From assembly GCA_017163975.1 (NCBI GenBank), contig JAFFSR010000244.1, forward strand, positions 12,835,501-12,899,500: DNA of 64,000 nt. The letters are read 5' to 3'. Below are positions 52,540 to 64,000 of the stretch, piece by piece; the stretch's first letter is position 1; the number at the start of each line of letters is the position of its first letter. This stretch comes from Anastatus disparis. Taxonomy: Eukaryota; Arthropoda; Insecta; Hymenoptera; Eupelmidae. The translations under genes and the position numbers were made by a program. Under the pieces are notes generated by a model. That model saw only the letters and a list, made by a program, of their open reading frames with translations. It had not been told where the DNA came from and did not search any database.

Positions 52540-54898
52540 TAATAAAGAAAAATTTTTAATTCTCAGTGATATTTTTATTTTAAATTTTATAAAACTTGTA
52601 TTATATCAACTTAAAGATGGAAAATTTATTTTCTAGATGTTTATCTGTATATCGTTTATGTATATTTTACATATAATTTATATATAAATTATTCTATATT
52701 TGAAATATATATATAAATTATTATGGTATAATTCCATACATAATTTATGTATAATGATTTACACATAAATTATATATCATCTATATATTTGTTTTTTACA
52801 TGGTTTAATGACAATCACTTAACTTAAATATATTTCTTGCTAGATACTTCAAGAATAACTATGTTAATTTACTTGTAGAAATTTTCGGCATACGTCGTAT
52901 ATCAAGTGCTACAATATATTTACATATAAACTGAATATTTATTGAAAAAATATATACACATATATATTTTGTGTGGATAAAAATTATTTGTAAATAATGT
53001 TTTTGATATTTTGCATGATTTTGATCTTGAAAAGAATCCCATTAAAAAAGGATCAAAACGTCGATAAAATAAATAAAGTTACCTGTAGACTCTCAAAAAA
53101 TATTACAGATATCAAGTAAAACTATCTAAGTACTGATTGTTGATTTTTATAAAACTTTATACGTATATGTTTCTTCGTAAAAGTAAGGTCTTATATATTT
53201 TTAACAGAGAAAAAATTATTGAAAAATAAAAGTTTTTTCTGAATTCAAAAGATCATTTTTTCCAAAAATAATTGTTTTAAATGTTTCTACTCTTTTGATC
53301 ATAAAAAGCGCTGTTTAATTTTTTCTATACATACAATCGCCAATTGCTTAAATGAATATTAAAACTTATATTACTATAATCTATTGCGTAGGTCATCTTT
53401 ATTTAAAAAAAGTCACTACAAAAAAATTGTATTTTAAATTTGAATTTTAATTACAATGTAAAGTAAAATTATTTTGAGATTCTCAATATTTATAATTATA
53501 TAAAAATGAAGTTTTAAATCGTAAAAAAATTTTTTTATAAAATATCATCTAATTAAAAATATTATTTAGCACAAATAACATACCAACATGATAACAAAAT
53601 ATTATCATATATAGACAATGTTGAAAAATGATCCATAATGGAAGAACCAAAATTCTATCAACGTCTAGTTTGTCACTTTTATTTCTTCATTTACTTCCTT
53701 TGGTGGAAAATATTTTTAAAAGTTTTTAAGTTAATTGAAATGTAAAAACTTAATAATTATTTATATAAATTAATAAAAAAATAGTGAACAATCAAGAGCA
53801 ATAACATCTTTTGCTTTAATATGAATTTTATACGTTGCATACAACTTAAACTTCAAACACATACTGATCTCACTTTTAACTCCTCAAGCTTCAAGAAAGT
53901 ATAGTATACCCTCCCTCTCTCACATGATCAAAAACGTTTAACTTTACGAGTGGTTTTTTATTTCCTCTTACTAACACCTTGCATATTTTACTTCTAGTAT
54001 TCCTCGTACACAAAATATAATCTGCGTTTAAGTACATAATTCTTATTTAAAATTATATTTTTGCATTTTTAATAATTGAATCTTTCAATAATTTTCTTTA
54101 TAAATTTGATATAATTTTTTTACAATAAATGACAAAATTGCAAAATCAATTTTTTTTTTAAGAACCAAAATATTTTTTTGGAGATAAGTATGTTGAAAAA
54201 CATTGGAAAATATAAAATTAGATTTATTAAATAATTTCTTACGTATATCATAATACAAAATTATGATTTTGTATTACTGAATTTTTATTTCTTCATAACT
54301 TATGAAAAAATTTAACTTAATAAATACATTTTTTTCAATGAAAAGCTTTCGATCTCAAATTCAACATACTTGTAGTAAAAATCTTTCAAGTAGTTAGTTT
54401 AAAAACTATACAACAATAATGTAAATGGAAAATGGTTTTTTAATTTTTAAATTAAAACAAAATAGCTTATGATTCTGAGAAAATCAAATATTGGATAAAA
54501 AGAACTAGCTTTTTGTACCATATTATATAAGAAAAAATATTCCAAAGTTAAAAAAAATCTGGAACCCGGATGCTATGCACTTTCCTTGAAAAATAAAAAT
54601 TAACACTTATTTTATACAGTGTTCATATGTAATCTATTTAACTTATTCTAATAGCTTCTATTTATCTTAATTTGCAAAAAAAATTTTAAATTATTGTAAT
54701 TTAAAAATATTTAGATTTTTAAAATAATAATCTATTTTTATGTTCTCTTATGTACCGTTCACATTTCTACGAATAACTAGAAAAGATTGATACAAAAAAT
54801 TATATGCAACCTAAGAATATAAAAATAATTCTAGTTTGTAATCTATACGATTAGACGTTAGTCAAAATAGTGAACTTGCTGATTAAAGCGATGTAATA
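52540..54898. other. AT-rich; degenerate foldback copy at about 54100-54590
   Basis: At 54560-54590 the words TTAAAAAAAATCTGGAACCC and GCACTTTCCTTG resemble the right end of the foldback at 51887-52536, and AAAGCTTTCGATCTCAAATTCAAC...AAACTATACAACAATAAT resembles its right arm. The left end is too degraded to place. A CTTACTAACACC patch near 53960 shows no gene. Confidence 0.45.
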
Positions 54899-55083
54899 GG
54901 GTATATGATTTATACATAGTTACCGACATTGCAGTTTTAAAATTTTTAATTTTCATGAAAAATTTTCCTAAACATCTTTATATTATGCTTTTTATTACTT
55001 TAAATAAAATAGAAATATTTTTAAAAATTTTGGATAAATAATAAAAAATTTGAAAAACTATAATGTCGGTATTTTATATTCCC
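54899..55083 (+). mobile_element. ~185-bp MITE, copy 1
   Basis: GGGTATATGATTTATACATA, then TTACCGACATTGCAGTTTT, with the mirror end AATGTCGGTATTTTATATTCCC. Related copies lie at 57190-57353 and 59982-60165. Confidence 0.8.
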
Positions 55084-55598
55084 TTAACATCTAAGCGTTG
55101 AAATTACTGTAATTTAATAATATTAGTTTGATAAGCATTCTTCTTAACGGAAACAATAAAATACTTTTGTACTTTTTATCTGGATTTTAAATTCATTGAA
55201 TAATAATTCTATGTGCTGATACTTCTTATTATTATATTAAAATGAAATTTCATTAAAACCAATCACTTTGCTTACAATAATTTCGTATTTATTTAAGTTT
55301 CTTATAGATACGAGAGACTGTTATTATAAATAAAAAATTTGTTAGCATTTGATATCACAAATTGATTTTGAATATGATTTTTTATATTTTTTCATTTATT
55401 AATGTAATATTTTAATATTGAAAACTAATTTTATTTAATGATAGTTCTATTTAGATTAAAATTCTTTACATCAATGACGAGTTATTGCTATTTCTTTTAA
55501 TATAAAGTAAAAAAAATTAAGCATGATTTAAAATAATATGTTAATCAAATTCTTGTTTAAATTTTTTTAATTAAAAATATGATTGGAAAATATATTTG
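55084..55598. other. AT-rich spacer
   Basis: No feature seen. Confidence 0.4.
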
Positions 55599-55600
55599 TA

Positions 55601-56760
55601 CACTGAGAAAAAAATTTCATCAGATCAACTGAAATGTTATTGATTCAACAGATCTGCTGTTAATCTGACAGAATTCTTTTGATTTAACAGAATCTGTGCA
55701 GTTGAAATAGCCCGAATACGATCGTGCTGCCAATTTAACAGCATGGCTGTTGATATAATTGAATAACAGTTAACATAAAAAAACATAAGTCAAAATAAAA
55801 GTATGACTTACATTTCAACAAAATTTTATGAATTGAATCAACAAAATGTGCATGCTCAAAATAACTGATGAATTATTTCAATATAAATGTTTCAATTTAA
55901 TTATATCAACAGCACGGTTGTTGATATAATTGAATAACAGTTAAAATAAAAAGAACGTAAGTCAAAATAATAGTATGATTTACATTTCAACAAAATTTTA
56001 TAAATTGAACCAATAATATGCACATGCTTAAATTAACTGATGAATTATTTCAATACAAATGTTTCAATTCAACTATATCAACAGCCCTACTGTTGATATA
56101 ATTGAATAACAGTTAACATAAAAAACATAAGTCAAAATAAAATATTTATCATTTATGTCGTTGATAAATTTATTTTTTATGTTATTCAATAAGTATTTTT
56201 AAATCTCCCGCTTTTCAAAACAGTTACGTTTCAATAGTACAATAATAGGTGGCGTATTTCTTGTAACCCACAAGTGGTGAGATTGCACGTCAGTTAGTAT
56301 ATAAGAACGGACGAATTTATCCGCTGTATGTATAAATGCGATGCAATGCGATGCATATCGTTTATTAGCGAGCGATGTTAGGTTTTATTTGTAAATATCA
56401 ATAGCGTAGTGTGAAATGTCGAAGAAAATGTTAAAAAATTTCACTTAAGAAATTAATAATGATCATTGTTATAATATAAGTTATGTGTTTATTAATATCT
56501 AGAAATCGGAGCACTGTGGAGCCCTGAGTTTCAACTAAATAAAAAAGTTTTTATCATCTTTAAAACTTATTTGTTTGACACAATAAAAAGTAACAGCTGT
56601 TTTGACTGACTTTGCTGTTAAATTAAAGTTAATTTTAAATTGAATCAATATTACGATATCCATCAAATTAACAGAACTCGTCTGTTAAATGAATAGAATA
56701 TTTCATCGTGGTATATTAACAGTAGGATTCAGTTGATACAATCATATTTTTTTCTTAGTG
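55601..56760. mobile_element. CACTGAG-ended non-autonomous element B (1.16 kb)
   Basis: CACTGAGAAAAAAATTTCAT at the left and TTTTTTTCTTAGTG at the right, flanked by TA (55599-55600 and 56761-56762). Three diverged copies of a ~170-bp unit (ATATAATTGAATAACAGTTAA... CATAAGTCAAAATAA... TTTCAATTYAAYTATATCAACAGC) fill 55740-56130. A less AT-rich unique block follows at 56210-56400. Interior words (GATTCAACAGATCTGCTGTT, AACAGAATCTG) echo the termini. Confidence 0.75.
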
Positions 56761-57189
56761 TAGGAAACCCTGGCAGAAAGTAAACTATAAACTAACTAAA
56801 AACTTTATAATTTAACAATCTTTAACGAATTTTTAGTGCTAATAGAATTTAAATTCATATATGTATATAAAATATATTTTCAAAAATGTATTATTATAAG
56901 GTTACAAAAACGGCGGAAGACCAAAATTTTTCTCAAGAATCACATTTCGCTCATCATAAACGAGTGATGTAAACTGACACCATCACGACATTGACTTTAT
57001 ATATGATAAATTTAATTTCAACGTTCGCATTTCACATATTTAAAAAAAATGCACTTATTTGTATATTATTTTCATTATATTTTTAAACATTTTATCAATT
57101 TAGAATGTTGTATAAAACATAAAACAATTTAACAAGTTAAAAAAAAGAGTAAATTTTTACATTATGCATAACAGCTTTGTGTTCGTTAC

Positions 57190-57353
57190 GATATATATGA
57201 TTTATAGATAGTTATCGATATTGCAGTTTTTCACATTTTTAATCTACATTCAAAAATTTTGCGAAAGATCTCTATATTATGATTTTTATTATTAATTAAG
57301 AATTAAAAATTTGAAAAACTGTACTTTGGGTATTTTATATTTCCGTGTATAGT
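57190..57353 (+). mobile_element. ~165-bp MITE, copy 2
   Basis: ATATATATGATTTATAGATAG, TTATCGATATTGCAGTTTTTC and GGGTATTTTATATTTCC match copy 1 with substitutions and a small internal deletion. Confidence 0.75.
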
Positions 57354-58263
57354 TTTCTTATACTTTTTTTGCAGTTAATTAATATAAGTAATATCCAAAC
57401 TTTAATAGTTTTATTTAATAATTGTTTGATCAATTTACATATAAGTTTTCTTAACTTTGAATGAAATCATAATAAATTGAAATTCAAATAAAATGTTACA
57501 TTACAATTTCAATGTAAATGATTTATTTATAATTTTTTGTATATGCTTAAATAAAATGATTTAAGAATATTGTATAAAAAAAAAAATATAATAGTTCATG
57601 GAAAAAATTGTTTTTTCTGAAATTGTTGATATATATTTTCTGTTTATGTTAATTCTATTATGTCAAGAATTTACACGTTAAAAATTTACATTTTCTTTTA
57701 AATAAGTCATAGCTATGTAATTATAATTTAAAAATTTGTAAATTAAGTATAGCTGATAAAGCTATCATAAATTAAGAAAGAAAAAAGTTAGTTTAAATTT
57801 TATCGAGTGACTTTTTTTCTTTAAGATTTTATTTAGCTTAGTTTCAAAGTCTTAAAAATATTGTTTCATAAACATGCATGCCTTAGTATTGACCATAGCA
57901 AGATTAATGCTTCAAGAAAATGATAAGTTTAGTCAAAGTGTGCGTTGAAACAAAGTTTTCAGTTTGCATAGCGATGATTGAATGATGTAAACTGATATAT
58001 AACTGGTCGATTCCGAATCGTAAAAAACAACTGTAGTCATTTGTGATTTTATTACAATCTTATTTAAAATTTTTACATATTCAATCTTGAACAAATATGT
58101 CGGTGTGTAGTCAGAGTGTAATTTAATTAAAAATTTAATTTACTAAAACAAAAATTTCGTATTAATTTCATTAGTTTTAATATTTACAGTTTGAATTTCA
58201 CGATAAATATTAAAATTTTTATTAACATCTCAGATACCGAGACGAAAAGCCATTGATTAAATA
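57354..58263. other. AT-rich spacer
   Basis: The region 56763-57189 and this one show no gene or clear repeat. Confidence 0.4.
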
Positions 58264-58942
58264 TATTTTTTCTTATCCCCTGGCGAAAAGTACGTCAAAA
58301 GACGTCTACTTTCTGAGAGAGAAGTTAAGCATTATCCACGGCGGCTCGGCGCACTAGCGATGCGCAATCGTGTTGACGCTCTGTTTTTCACGGCAGTTAA
58401 GAATAGAGAGGGCTATGTCTATCCTTCTCTGTCCGCCGGCTTTAGACATTGACTCTCTCCCTCTCTCTTTCTTTTTCATACAGAATAGAGAGGGTTGCGT
58501 CTATCCTTCTCTGTCCGCCGGCTTTAAGAATTGACTCTCTCCCTCTCTCTTTCTTTCTCTTATATGTACAATAAAGGTAGCCGCGAATGGAGGGGGCTAT
58601 GTCTAGCCTTCTTTGCCGGTTACAACAAGCAGTATCTTTTTCTTTATCTTTCTTATATAGTAATTTTAAATATTTTATTATTAAAACCTAACTTGTTTTA
58701 TTTTGTGAATTCTAAATTGCAGTGTGTTACAAAGTGTGTGAATTATAAAATGTGAGTGAAATATTGATGGTTTATTTTAATGATTTACCATCAGTGGGAG
58801 AGGGACAGAGAAGGATAAAGCATACTCGGTCGAAAGCAGCAGGCGATTCATCGCGGTATTTTTATTTTAATGATTTATCATCAAAAACGAATTATCAGAA
58901 CGGGTAAGTTGGACGTACTTTTCGCCGGGAATAAGAAAAAAT
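58264..58942. mobile_element. Unit with inverted ends around a tandem 100-bp repeat
   Basis: TTCTTATCCCCTGGCGAAAA then GTACGTC at the left; GACGTAC then TTTTCGCCGGGAATAAGAA at the right. Inside, AATAGAGAGGGCTATGTCTA (58403), AATAGAGAGGGTTGCGTCTA (58484) and AATGGAGGGGGCTATGTCTA (58587) start three tandem units containing CCTTCTCTGTCCGCCGGC and a CTCTCTCC tract. No transposase seen. Confidence 0.7.
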
Positions 58943-59072
58943 CGTATATTCACCTCGGGAGAGAAGTTGACCATCAATTGCTCGCGTATTTGCCCCCTCG
59001 CTGCGCTCGGGGGCAAATCATACGCGAGCATTTAATGGTCAACTTCTCTCCCTTGGTTAATAATATACTATT
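58943..59072. repeat. Hairpin with GTATATTCACC end, copy 2
   Basis: CACCTCGGGAGAGAAGTTGA pairs with TCAACTTCTCTCCCTTGGT, GCTCGCGTATTTGCCCC with GGGGCAAATCATACGCGAGC; the tip is CTCGCTGCGCTCG. The right outer end AATAATATACTATT is the complement of the AATAGTATATTATT end at 28748. It directly abuts the preceding unit. Confidence 0.85.
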
Positions 59073-59981
59073 ATAAATACAAATTACATGAAAGTGAGCT
59101 GGTAAACATTTTCGCATTTAATTAAATATAAATGTAAAGGAAACTCGTTACAAACATGTACATTAAAGACTATTTATGTAAAAAATTAAAAATAATAACG
59201 CAATTCATTTGATAATTCTGAACATAAAATTTCATGCATTGCCTGTTAAAATCAATTAATCCATAATTGTAAATTTGTGAACTACACAAATGATTCCCAT
59301 TAAATTTCATAGTGATTTTCATACAATTTAATTTCAATAAATTAGTATAAATCATAAAAATTTTTAATAAGTTTTCGAGAATTATTTAAAGTTAACATTC
59401 AAGTAGTAAGTAAAAAACACATAAGAAATAATGATTACATCAACATAAAATAAATACGCTTTATATACGTATCACGTCTGCAGTAATTCTACCCTAGATA
59501 TCGCTTGCTTAACAATTTAGCTATCGTTTATTCTTATTTCTAGTCCTCCAAGTGCTTCTAAAAGTAAAAGTTAAGCAAAATGACACATAAATGTTCATAA
59601 TTCAGACTTTATTTTTCTGTTAAACAAAAAAATAAAGTTACTTGAACAAGGTATATAATTCGTAAACCGCTGTGAACATTATGAAAGTACGTTTTAAATA
59701 AAAGATTACATCAACTACTACTTAATTTATAAAAATTTTAAGTAAAATATTAATGAATTTGGTTATATTTTGAAGACATAAAAAAAATTTATTGGAATGA
59801 GGTACATACTTTTCAAAATTGATGCAAATATCATGAAAAAACATTTTGATATATAAATTTCATAAAATAGCATATAAATAAAAAATGTATTATAAAATAT
59901 TAATAGTTATGAAAAAAAATTTTTTTTAATGATTTTAAAATTTTAACAGCGTTTACTACTTTTTAGATTCTTAAAGTTTAA
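59073..59981. other. AT-rich spacer
   Basis: No gene supported; the short minus-strand frame at 59170-59355 is A/T-driven. Confidence 0.4.
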
Positions 59982-60165
59982 GGGAATGTAAAATACCGAC
60001 ATTACGTTGTTCAAATTTTCAATTCTTAATCTAAAAGTTTGAAAAATATCTCTATATGACAACCTTCTATTACAAAACATAGTATAGAGATATTTCGAAA
60101 ATTTTTGAACAAAGATTAATTCAGGAATCTGCAGTATCAGTAACGATGCATAAATCATATGCTCT
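59982..60165 (-). mobile_element. ~185-bp MITE, copy 3 (inverted)
   Basis: GGGAATGTAAAATACCGACATTACG at the left and TGCAGTATCAGTAACGATGCAT...ATGCTCTATTACATT at the right correspond to the reverse of copy 1. Confidence 0.75.
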
Positions 60166-60513
60166 ATTACATTGCCTTAAATATAAACATTTTAATGAAA
60201 AATTATTTTTATCAATCAAATGATTTTTAAATAAAAAACCTAAACTAAAAATAATCACAATTTTAGACATTCTACAGTACGGACAAATAAATACTTATCA
60301 AAAATAATATATTTTTCTTAGCATAATTCTAAAATATATTATGATAAAATAAACATCAAAAATATTGTCTCAACAATTTAATAGATATAATTTATTAAAT
60401 AATTTAAACTACTTTTTTTTTATTCTTCTTTAACGTCGCTTTATTTCTGTTATTTTATAATGCTAATCAGCGACGGAGCTCTAAAGTGTGTTTGTGAACA
60501 AAGCACATGCAAC
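60166..60513. other. AT-rich spacer
   Basis: Nothing recognised before the MITE end at 60514. Confidence 0.4.
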
Positions 60514-60515
60514 GT

Positions 60516-60928
60516 ACACTTGGCGGAAAGGATATTTTTCCGAATGTTAACCTCAAATGGCAACATCGCATATTTTACCACAGGCATAAGAGAATTCCAA
60601 ATTATAGAGCGAATTTTGCATCATCGTTACTCATTACTTAATGACATAATTTTAGTAAACAAACAATATTACTTTCTTCTTTCATGATTCGAATTATTAT
60701 TTTATTAAATAAAATTTTTATTTCTTAGTTCAATAAACATATAGAATTTAATATTGTGAATTTAAATTGTTATCATTTAAATTTTGCATGAATAACCTAT
60801 AAGAAAAAACAAAATAATCATGATGCGAAACTCAATGCATAATTCGAAGTTTTCTTATGTCTGTGGTAAAATATGAGGCGCTGCCATTTGAGGTACACAT
60901 TCGGAAAAATATCCTTTCCGCCAAGTGT
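60516..60928. mobile_element. 413-bp MITE, CACTTGGCGGAAAGGAT ends
   Basis: CACTTGGCGGAAAGGATATT at the left, AATATCCTTTCCGCCAAGTG at the right, arms of about 80 bases including CTCAAATGGCA/TGCCATTTGAG and TATTTTACCACAG/CTGTGGTAAAATA. A TA lies on each side. A single diverged arm of the same family occurs at 62531-62625. Confidence 0.88.
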
Positions 60929-60950
60929 ACAGTGGTGCTTCTATCAATCG

Positions 60951-61019
60951 GCTGCCGAGAGCGGGATTCGAACTCAAAACCCCGAGATTACGAATCCATC
61001 GCTCTACCGAATGAATTAC
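60951..61019 (-). repeat. tRNA-Thr(CGT)-like pseudogene
   Basis: On the minus strand, GGTAGAGCGATGG, loop TTCGTAA with CGT at 60992-60990, and GAGTTCGAATCCCGC as T-loop/B box. The anticodon and T stems carry mismatches and no acceptor stem forms, so it is a tRNA-derived relic. It begins about 20 bases after the MITE end. Confidence 0.5.
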
Positions 61020-61430
61020 TGATGACCTTTTATATTTATTTATTACTAATAATGATTACCAATTTTAAACGGAAGTAAATCAGGAAATGTAAAATTGAAA
61101 TTTTATTTTTAGTCTATGAATGTATGAATTACCGGTAAAAAGTTCGTTTTAAACAGGAAGGAAGAAAGAAAAATCACGGCTTGAATTCTATTAGCAGAAT
61201 GATATAAATAATTATATTTAAAAAAATAAACCGGTTAATGTAAAGTTTGCAAAAGTTGCAAAAATTTAATATTTTTTGTAAAAATAATTTTTGAGAATAA
61301 TTTTTATGTGATTTTATAAATAAAACATTGTGTGATATTAATTAATAACTATATATATTTTATATAAAAACTTTAAATGCTATAAATTTTGAATAAAAAA
61401 TTATTTTACATAATATTAAACAATTAACCG
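61020..61430. other. AT-rich spacer
   Basis: No feature seen. Confidence 0.4.
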
Positions 61431-61835
61431 ACATATTGGCCGAGTGGTTCGGCGAGCACTAGGCGATCTGCAAAGTTAAACAGCATTGAGCATGGTTATT
61501 ATATAGTTAGATGGGTGTCCGCGTCTTTTTCAATAAAAACCTGATCTGGACTAGCTTTGTGTGACGGTCGCTTGGGCGTGCTGGTCACATGACAATGTAA
61601 ATGTGGCGAATACGGTCTAGGTATCCTTGTACAAGGGTACCTAATACTGAATTTCACTGTATGCACTGACCCATTCCGGAGGAGGTTTTCCTAAAAGGGA
61701 TTTACCCCACTGGGTTTGCCCACAGATTTTCCCTTCTCTACAGGCATTACCCTGGGCAAATGGAGTGGGTATGGGGGTACTTTGGAAAGAAACTAAATAA
61801 AGGTGTAGGGAATACGTGAAAGCCAAATACCGGCA
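61431..61835 (+). mobile_element. SINE with 5S rRNA-like (and tRNA-Ser-like) head
   Basis: TATTGGCCGAGTGGTTCGGCG resembles a tRNA-Ser/Leu A-box region. The following GCGATCTGCAAAGTTAAACAGCATTGAGC and GGTTATTATATAGTTAGATGGGTG follow, in order, the internal control region of 5S rRNA (GATCACCGAAGTTAAGCAGC...TTAGTACTTGGATGGGTG). The body to about 61835 is GC-rich relative to flanks and includes GGTATCCTTGTACAAGGGTACC, an imperfect palindrome. A 5S-type internal promoter defines the SINE3 class. The 3' end is approximate. Confidence 0.7.
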
Positions 61836-62530
61836 TACGTGGAAGCGATCAAAATTTAAAAAGTTATTAAACAATAAGTAACTATTAAATATTCTAATAA
61901 TTCACACTCAAACACAAAATGGATAAAACTAATATTTCCCTATACATCATTTAATTTTTTCTTTTCCTAGTATCTATGAATCCTACAGTATTTCACCTTT
62001 GAGTCATACATTTGTTCCAAATATGATGAGTAAGCTCCTGGTAACCAAAACAGATAATTTTTTTTTATTTCGCCACTAGGAACGCTTTTAAAGGATATTA
62101 GCAAATAAAATAGTGAAAAGTATCCTCAAGTCTAATTAAATTTTAATCAACAAAAACAAAAACAAACTATATCATGAAAAATTTATATTTTTTTTTTAAT
62201 TTTAGAAACGGTAGAGCAAACTTTAAAATATTTTTATTATTTTTGGACATTTTTTCGCATAAATTACATTATATAATTTATCACAAATTTTTTTAATTAT
62301 TTAATAAATAGTATACACTTAGATTTTAATTATTAATTTTGGATATACGCATAAGTACATTCCTTCATATACAAATGCTTATATATATATCAATCCAATG
62401 TTAACAAATTCTTTATATAACATTATTCCGTTCTTTTACAACAATCCGCCCACTATGTATTATTGAAGGTTGATATATTGTTTAGCTTATTAGTGTGGAT
62501 TGCTTACTATTTAAAATATGAAATTTTTTG
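61836..62530. other. AT-rich spacer
   Basis: Short (TA)n at 62380-62390. No gene. Confidence 0.4.
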
Positions 62531-62625
62531 CCTAATAATACGAAATTTTCTTACGTCCCTAATAAAATATGCAATGCTGCCATTTAAGCGAAAAATTCTG
62601 AAAAATATCCTTTCCGGAAGTAGGA
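62531..62625. mobile_element. Single MITE arm (CACTTGGCGG family)
   Basis: TTCTTACGTCCCTAATAAAATATG, TGCTGCCATTTAAGCG and GAAAAATATCCTTTCCGGAAG follow the right arm of the element at 60516-60928 in the same order, with ~15-20% differences by eye. No left arm was found. Confidence 0.65.
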
Positions 62626-64000
62626 GTATAAAATTGAGAATATTTCTTATAATTTAGTTTATTATTTGTACGTGAAAACAAGATAATTCAGGATAACCAT
62701 TAAAACGGGAAAATGCAGAAAAATACCAAAATCTTTTTCTTAAAACTTTTATTGAAGGATAAGTTCATCGGTAAGAATTCGGGCATATCTTTGTAATTAG
62801 TCATAGTGAATTTGTGCTATGGTCAGTAATAAATATGTAAATCATTACTGTACATATGTAAATTCAGGTAGTCGTTCGAACCTTCTACATAAGAATTGAA
62901 AGTAAGGAAAATAGTGTTCGTTAGAGTTTTGCACACGCCGTATACATTCATTGCACTTTTTTAATAAATAAGTTTCTTAGTTTCATCTTTCATTGTATAT
63001 TTTTTTCTGTTAATACCCTTTAAGAAAACATGGTGAGTTATTTATTTTTATTGAGATTTGGTGGCACACCCCTACCCCAAAAAAAAACCTCGAAGCTCTG
63101 AGAAATCATATCTATTGATATAATATTTACAAAAATAATATCTAACAAATATTGCTTTTTAGAATACATAACCTCTTTTAACTATAAATTGTCGTGAAGC
63201 CAACTATTATTATAGTTATAATTATTATGTTTTTAAAACTATAATATTGAATTAGAAATGATATTTAAAAAAATTGTTTTTTCAATTTTACTGACCTTAC
63301 ATAGACCCATTAAAATTCTTCTATAAATCTAATGTTTAGCACTGTTGTCGAGGTTTGACTAATTTATTGAAACTCCGGTTATTCAAAGGGAATCACAGCA
63401 TAATTTAGTCGATCGTGCTATCTTCTTTGAATATCCGAATAATTTTATATAGTTCATAGAAAAATTTTTAGTCTTTCAAGCGCATTAGTTACATAAATTT
63501 AACGGGTGGATACGTCTTTTATTACTATTTTCTTGGTAGCCTAAAGCTATCGAGGAAAATAACTAAAACAGATCTTTTTTTATTTTATCTATTTTCCCAA
63601 AAATCACTAAGACCTTTCTAGAGTACGGTATAATATTGAAGAATTCGTATATTTATAATATCCTCTTGTAAAATTCACACTTTGCTGAAGTATTATATTC
63701 GTTAGATCTACAAAAATCTTTTTATTCTTGTAAGGTTATTCTAACGAGTTTTTTATTTAATTATTGCGAAAATGAGCTTTGTAATTGAAGTTAAAATGAA
63801 TTAAAAACTGCTTTATTTTATAAATAAAATTAATTATATTAATATTATGATATTCTTTAATATTGAAATGAACTAATTTTGATGTGTGATACCTTAAAAG
63901 AATTATTTTATAATTTGTAGCTATAGAAACATATTTTTTAAATAACATTAGACATTCTTTTTTGAGGTATTTATTTAGAAATTTTAAATATTGTTTACAG
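62626..64000. other. AT-rich, nothing recognised
   Basis: Short frames at both strands are A/T-driven. No repeat with a clear boundary. Confidence 0.4.

Noticed and set aside
60951..61019. Functional tRNA-Thr gene
   Set aside because: Anticodon and T stems are mismatched and no acceptor stem forms; listed only as a tRNA-like relic.
1..64000. Integrated polydnavirus (bracovirus/ichnovirus) segment
   Set aside because: No recognisable virulence-gene family (ank, PTP, cystatin, vinnexin) or circle-excision junction motif was seen.

Overview
The window is AT-rich eukaryotic DNA (mostly around three quarters A+T) and reads as insect genomic sequence. Several features point to insects: short GT-AG introns, remnants of Polinton/Maverick, hAT, piggyBac-like, Tc1/mariner-like and CACTA-like elements, tRNA- and 5S-derived SINEs, and endogenous virus-like glycoproteins. 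A hymenopteran, perhaps a parasitoid wasp, is my best guess from general resemblance; nothing here proves it. I see no intact, confidently functional single-copy gene. This is a gene-poor, transposon-dense interval where almost every recognisable protein is broken.

Layout. 0-4.5 kb: two unrecognised small ORFs, a palindromic satellite, a GT microsatellite and a transposase fragment. 4.57-6.93 kb: a decayed Polinton capsid/protease block (minor capsid, small membrane-active-type protein, adenain-like protease). 6.92-8.0 kb: a tRNA-derived SINE split by a 725-bp hAT MITE with a perfect 8-bp target duplication. 8.2-8.85 kb: an unrecognised two-ORF gene. 10.67-16.46 kb: a 5.8-kb unit bounded by TTAA and two ~410-bp inverted arms, enclosing a putative LTR, an insect-retrovirus-type Env remnant and a frameshifted SIAH-type RING gene. 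17.4-19.75 kb (minus): a spliced DDE-type transposase pseudogene. 23.08-26.04 kb: a 2.95-kb element with CACTGAG termini whose interior is partly a 150-bp tandem array. 26.9-30.6 kb: a chuvirus-like glycoprotein relic (minus), two unrecognised plus-strand ORFs, two hairpins, and a 697-bp foldback that interrupts the second ORF. 33.0-37.4 kb: LTR fragments around a spliced, broken PrimPol gene (minus). 37.9-39.0 kb: a spliced JmjC pseudogene cut off by a 6-kb tandem array (38.99-44.9 kb). 45-64 kb: almost entirely non-coding, with a dense collection of long-hairpin (foldback) elements, GC-rich hairpins, three copies of a ~185-bp MITE, and a 5S/tRNA-headed SINE.

The strongest theme is long inverted repeats. 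At least a dozen foldback elements are present. For many the ends can be placed exactly by flanking duplications: TTA or TGA for four, TA for two or three, TG or TA for the CACTGAG pair, TTAA for two, and 8 bp for the hAT MITE. One TTAA element lies in one copy of a higher-order repeat, and its exact empty site is preserved in the next copy. Nothing suggests an operon or a pathway; the genes present are neighbours by insertion.
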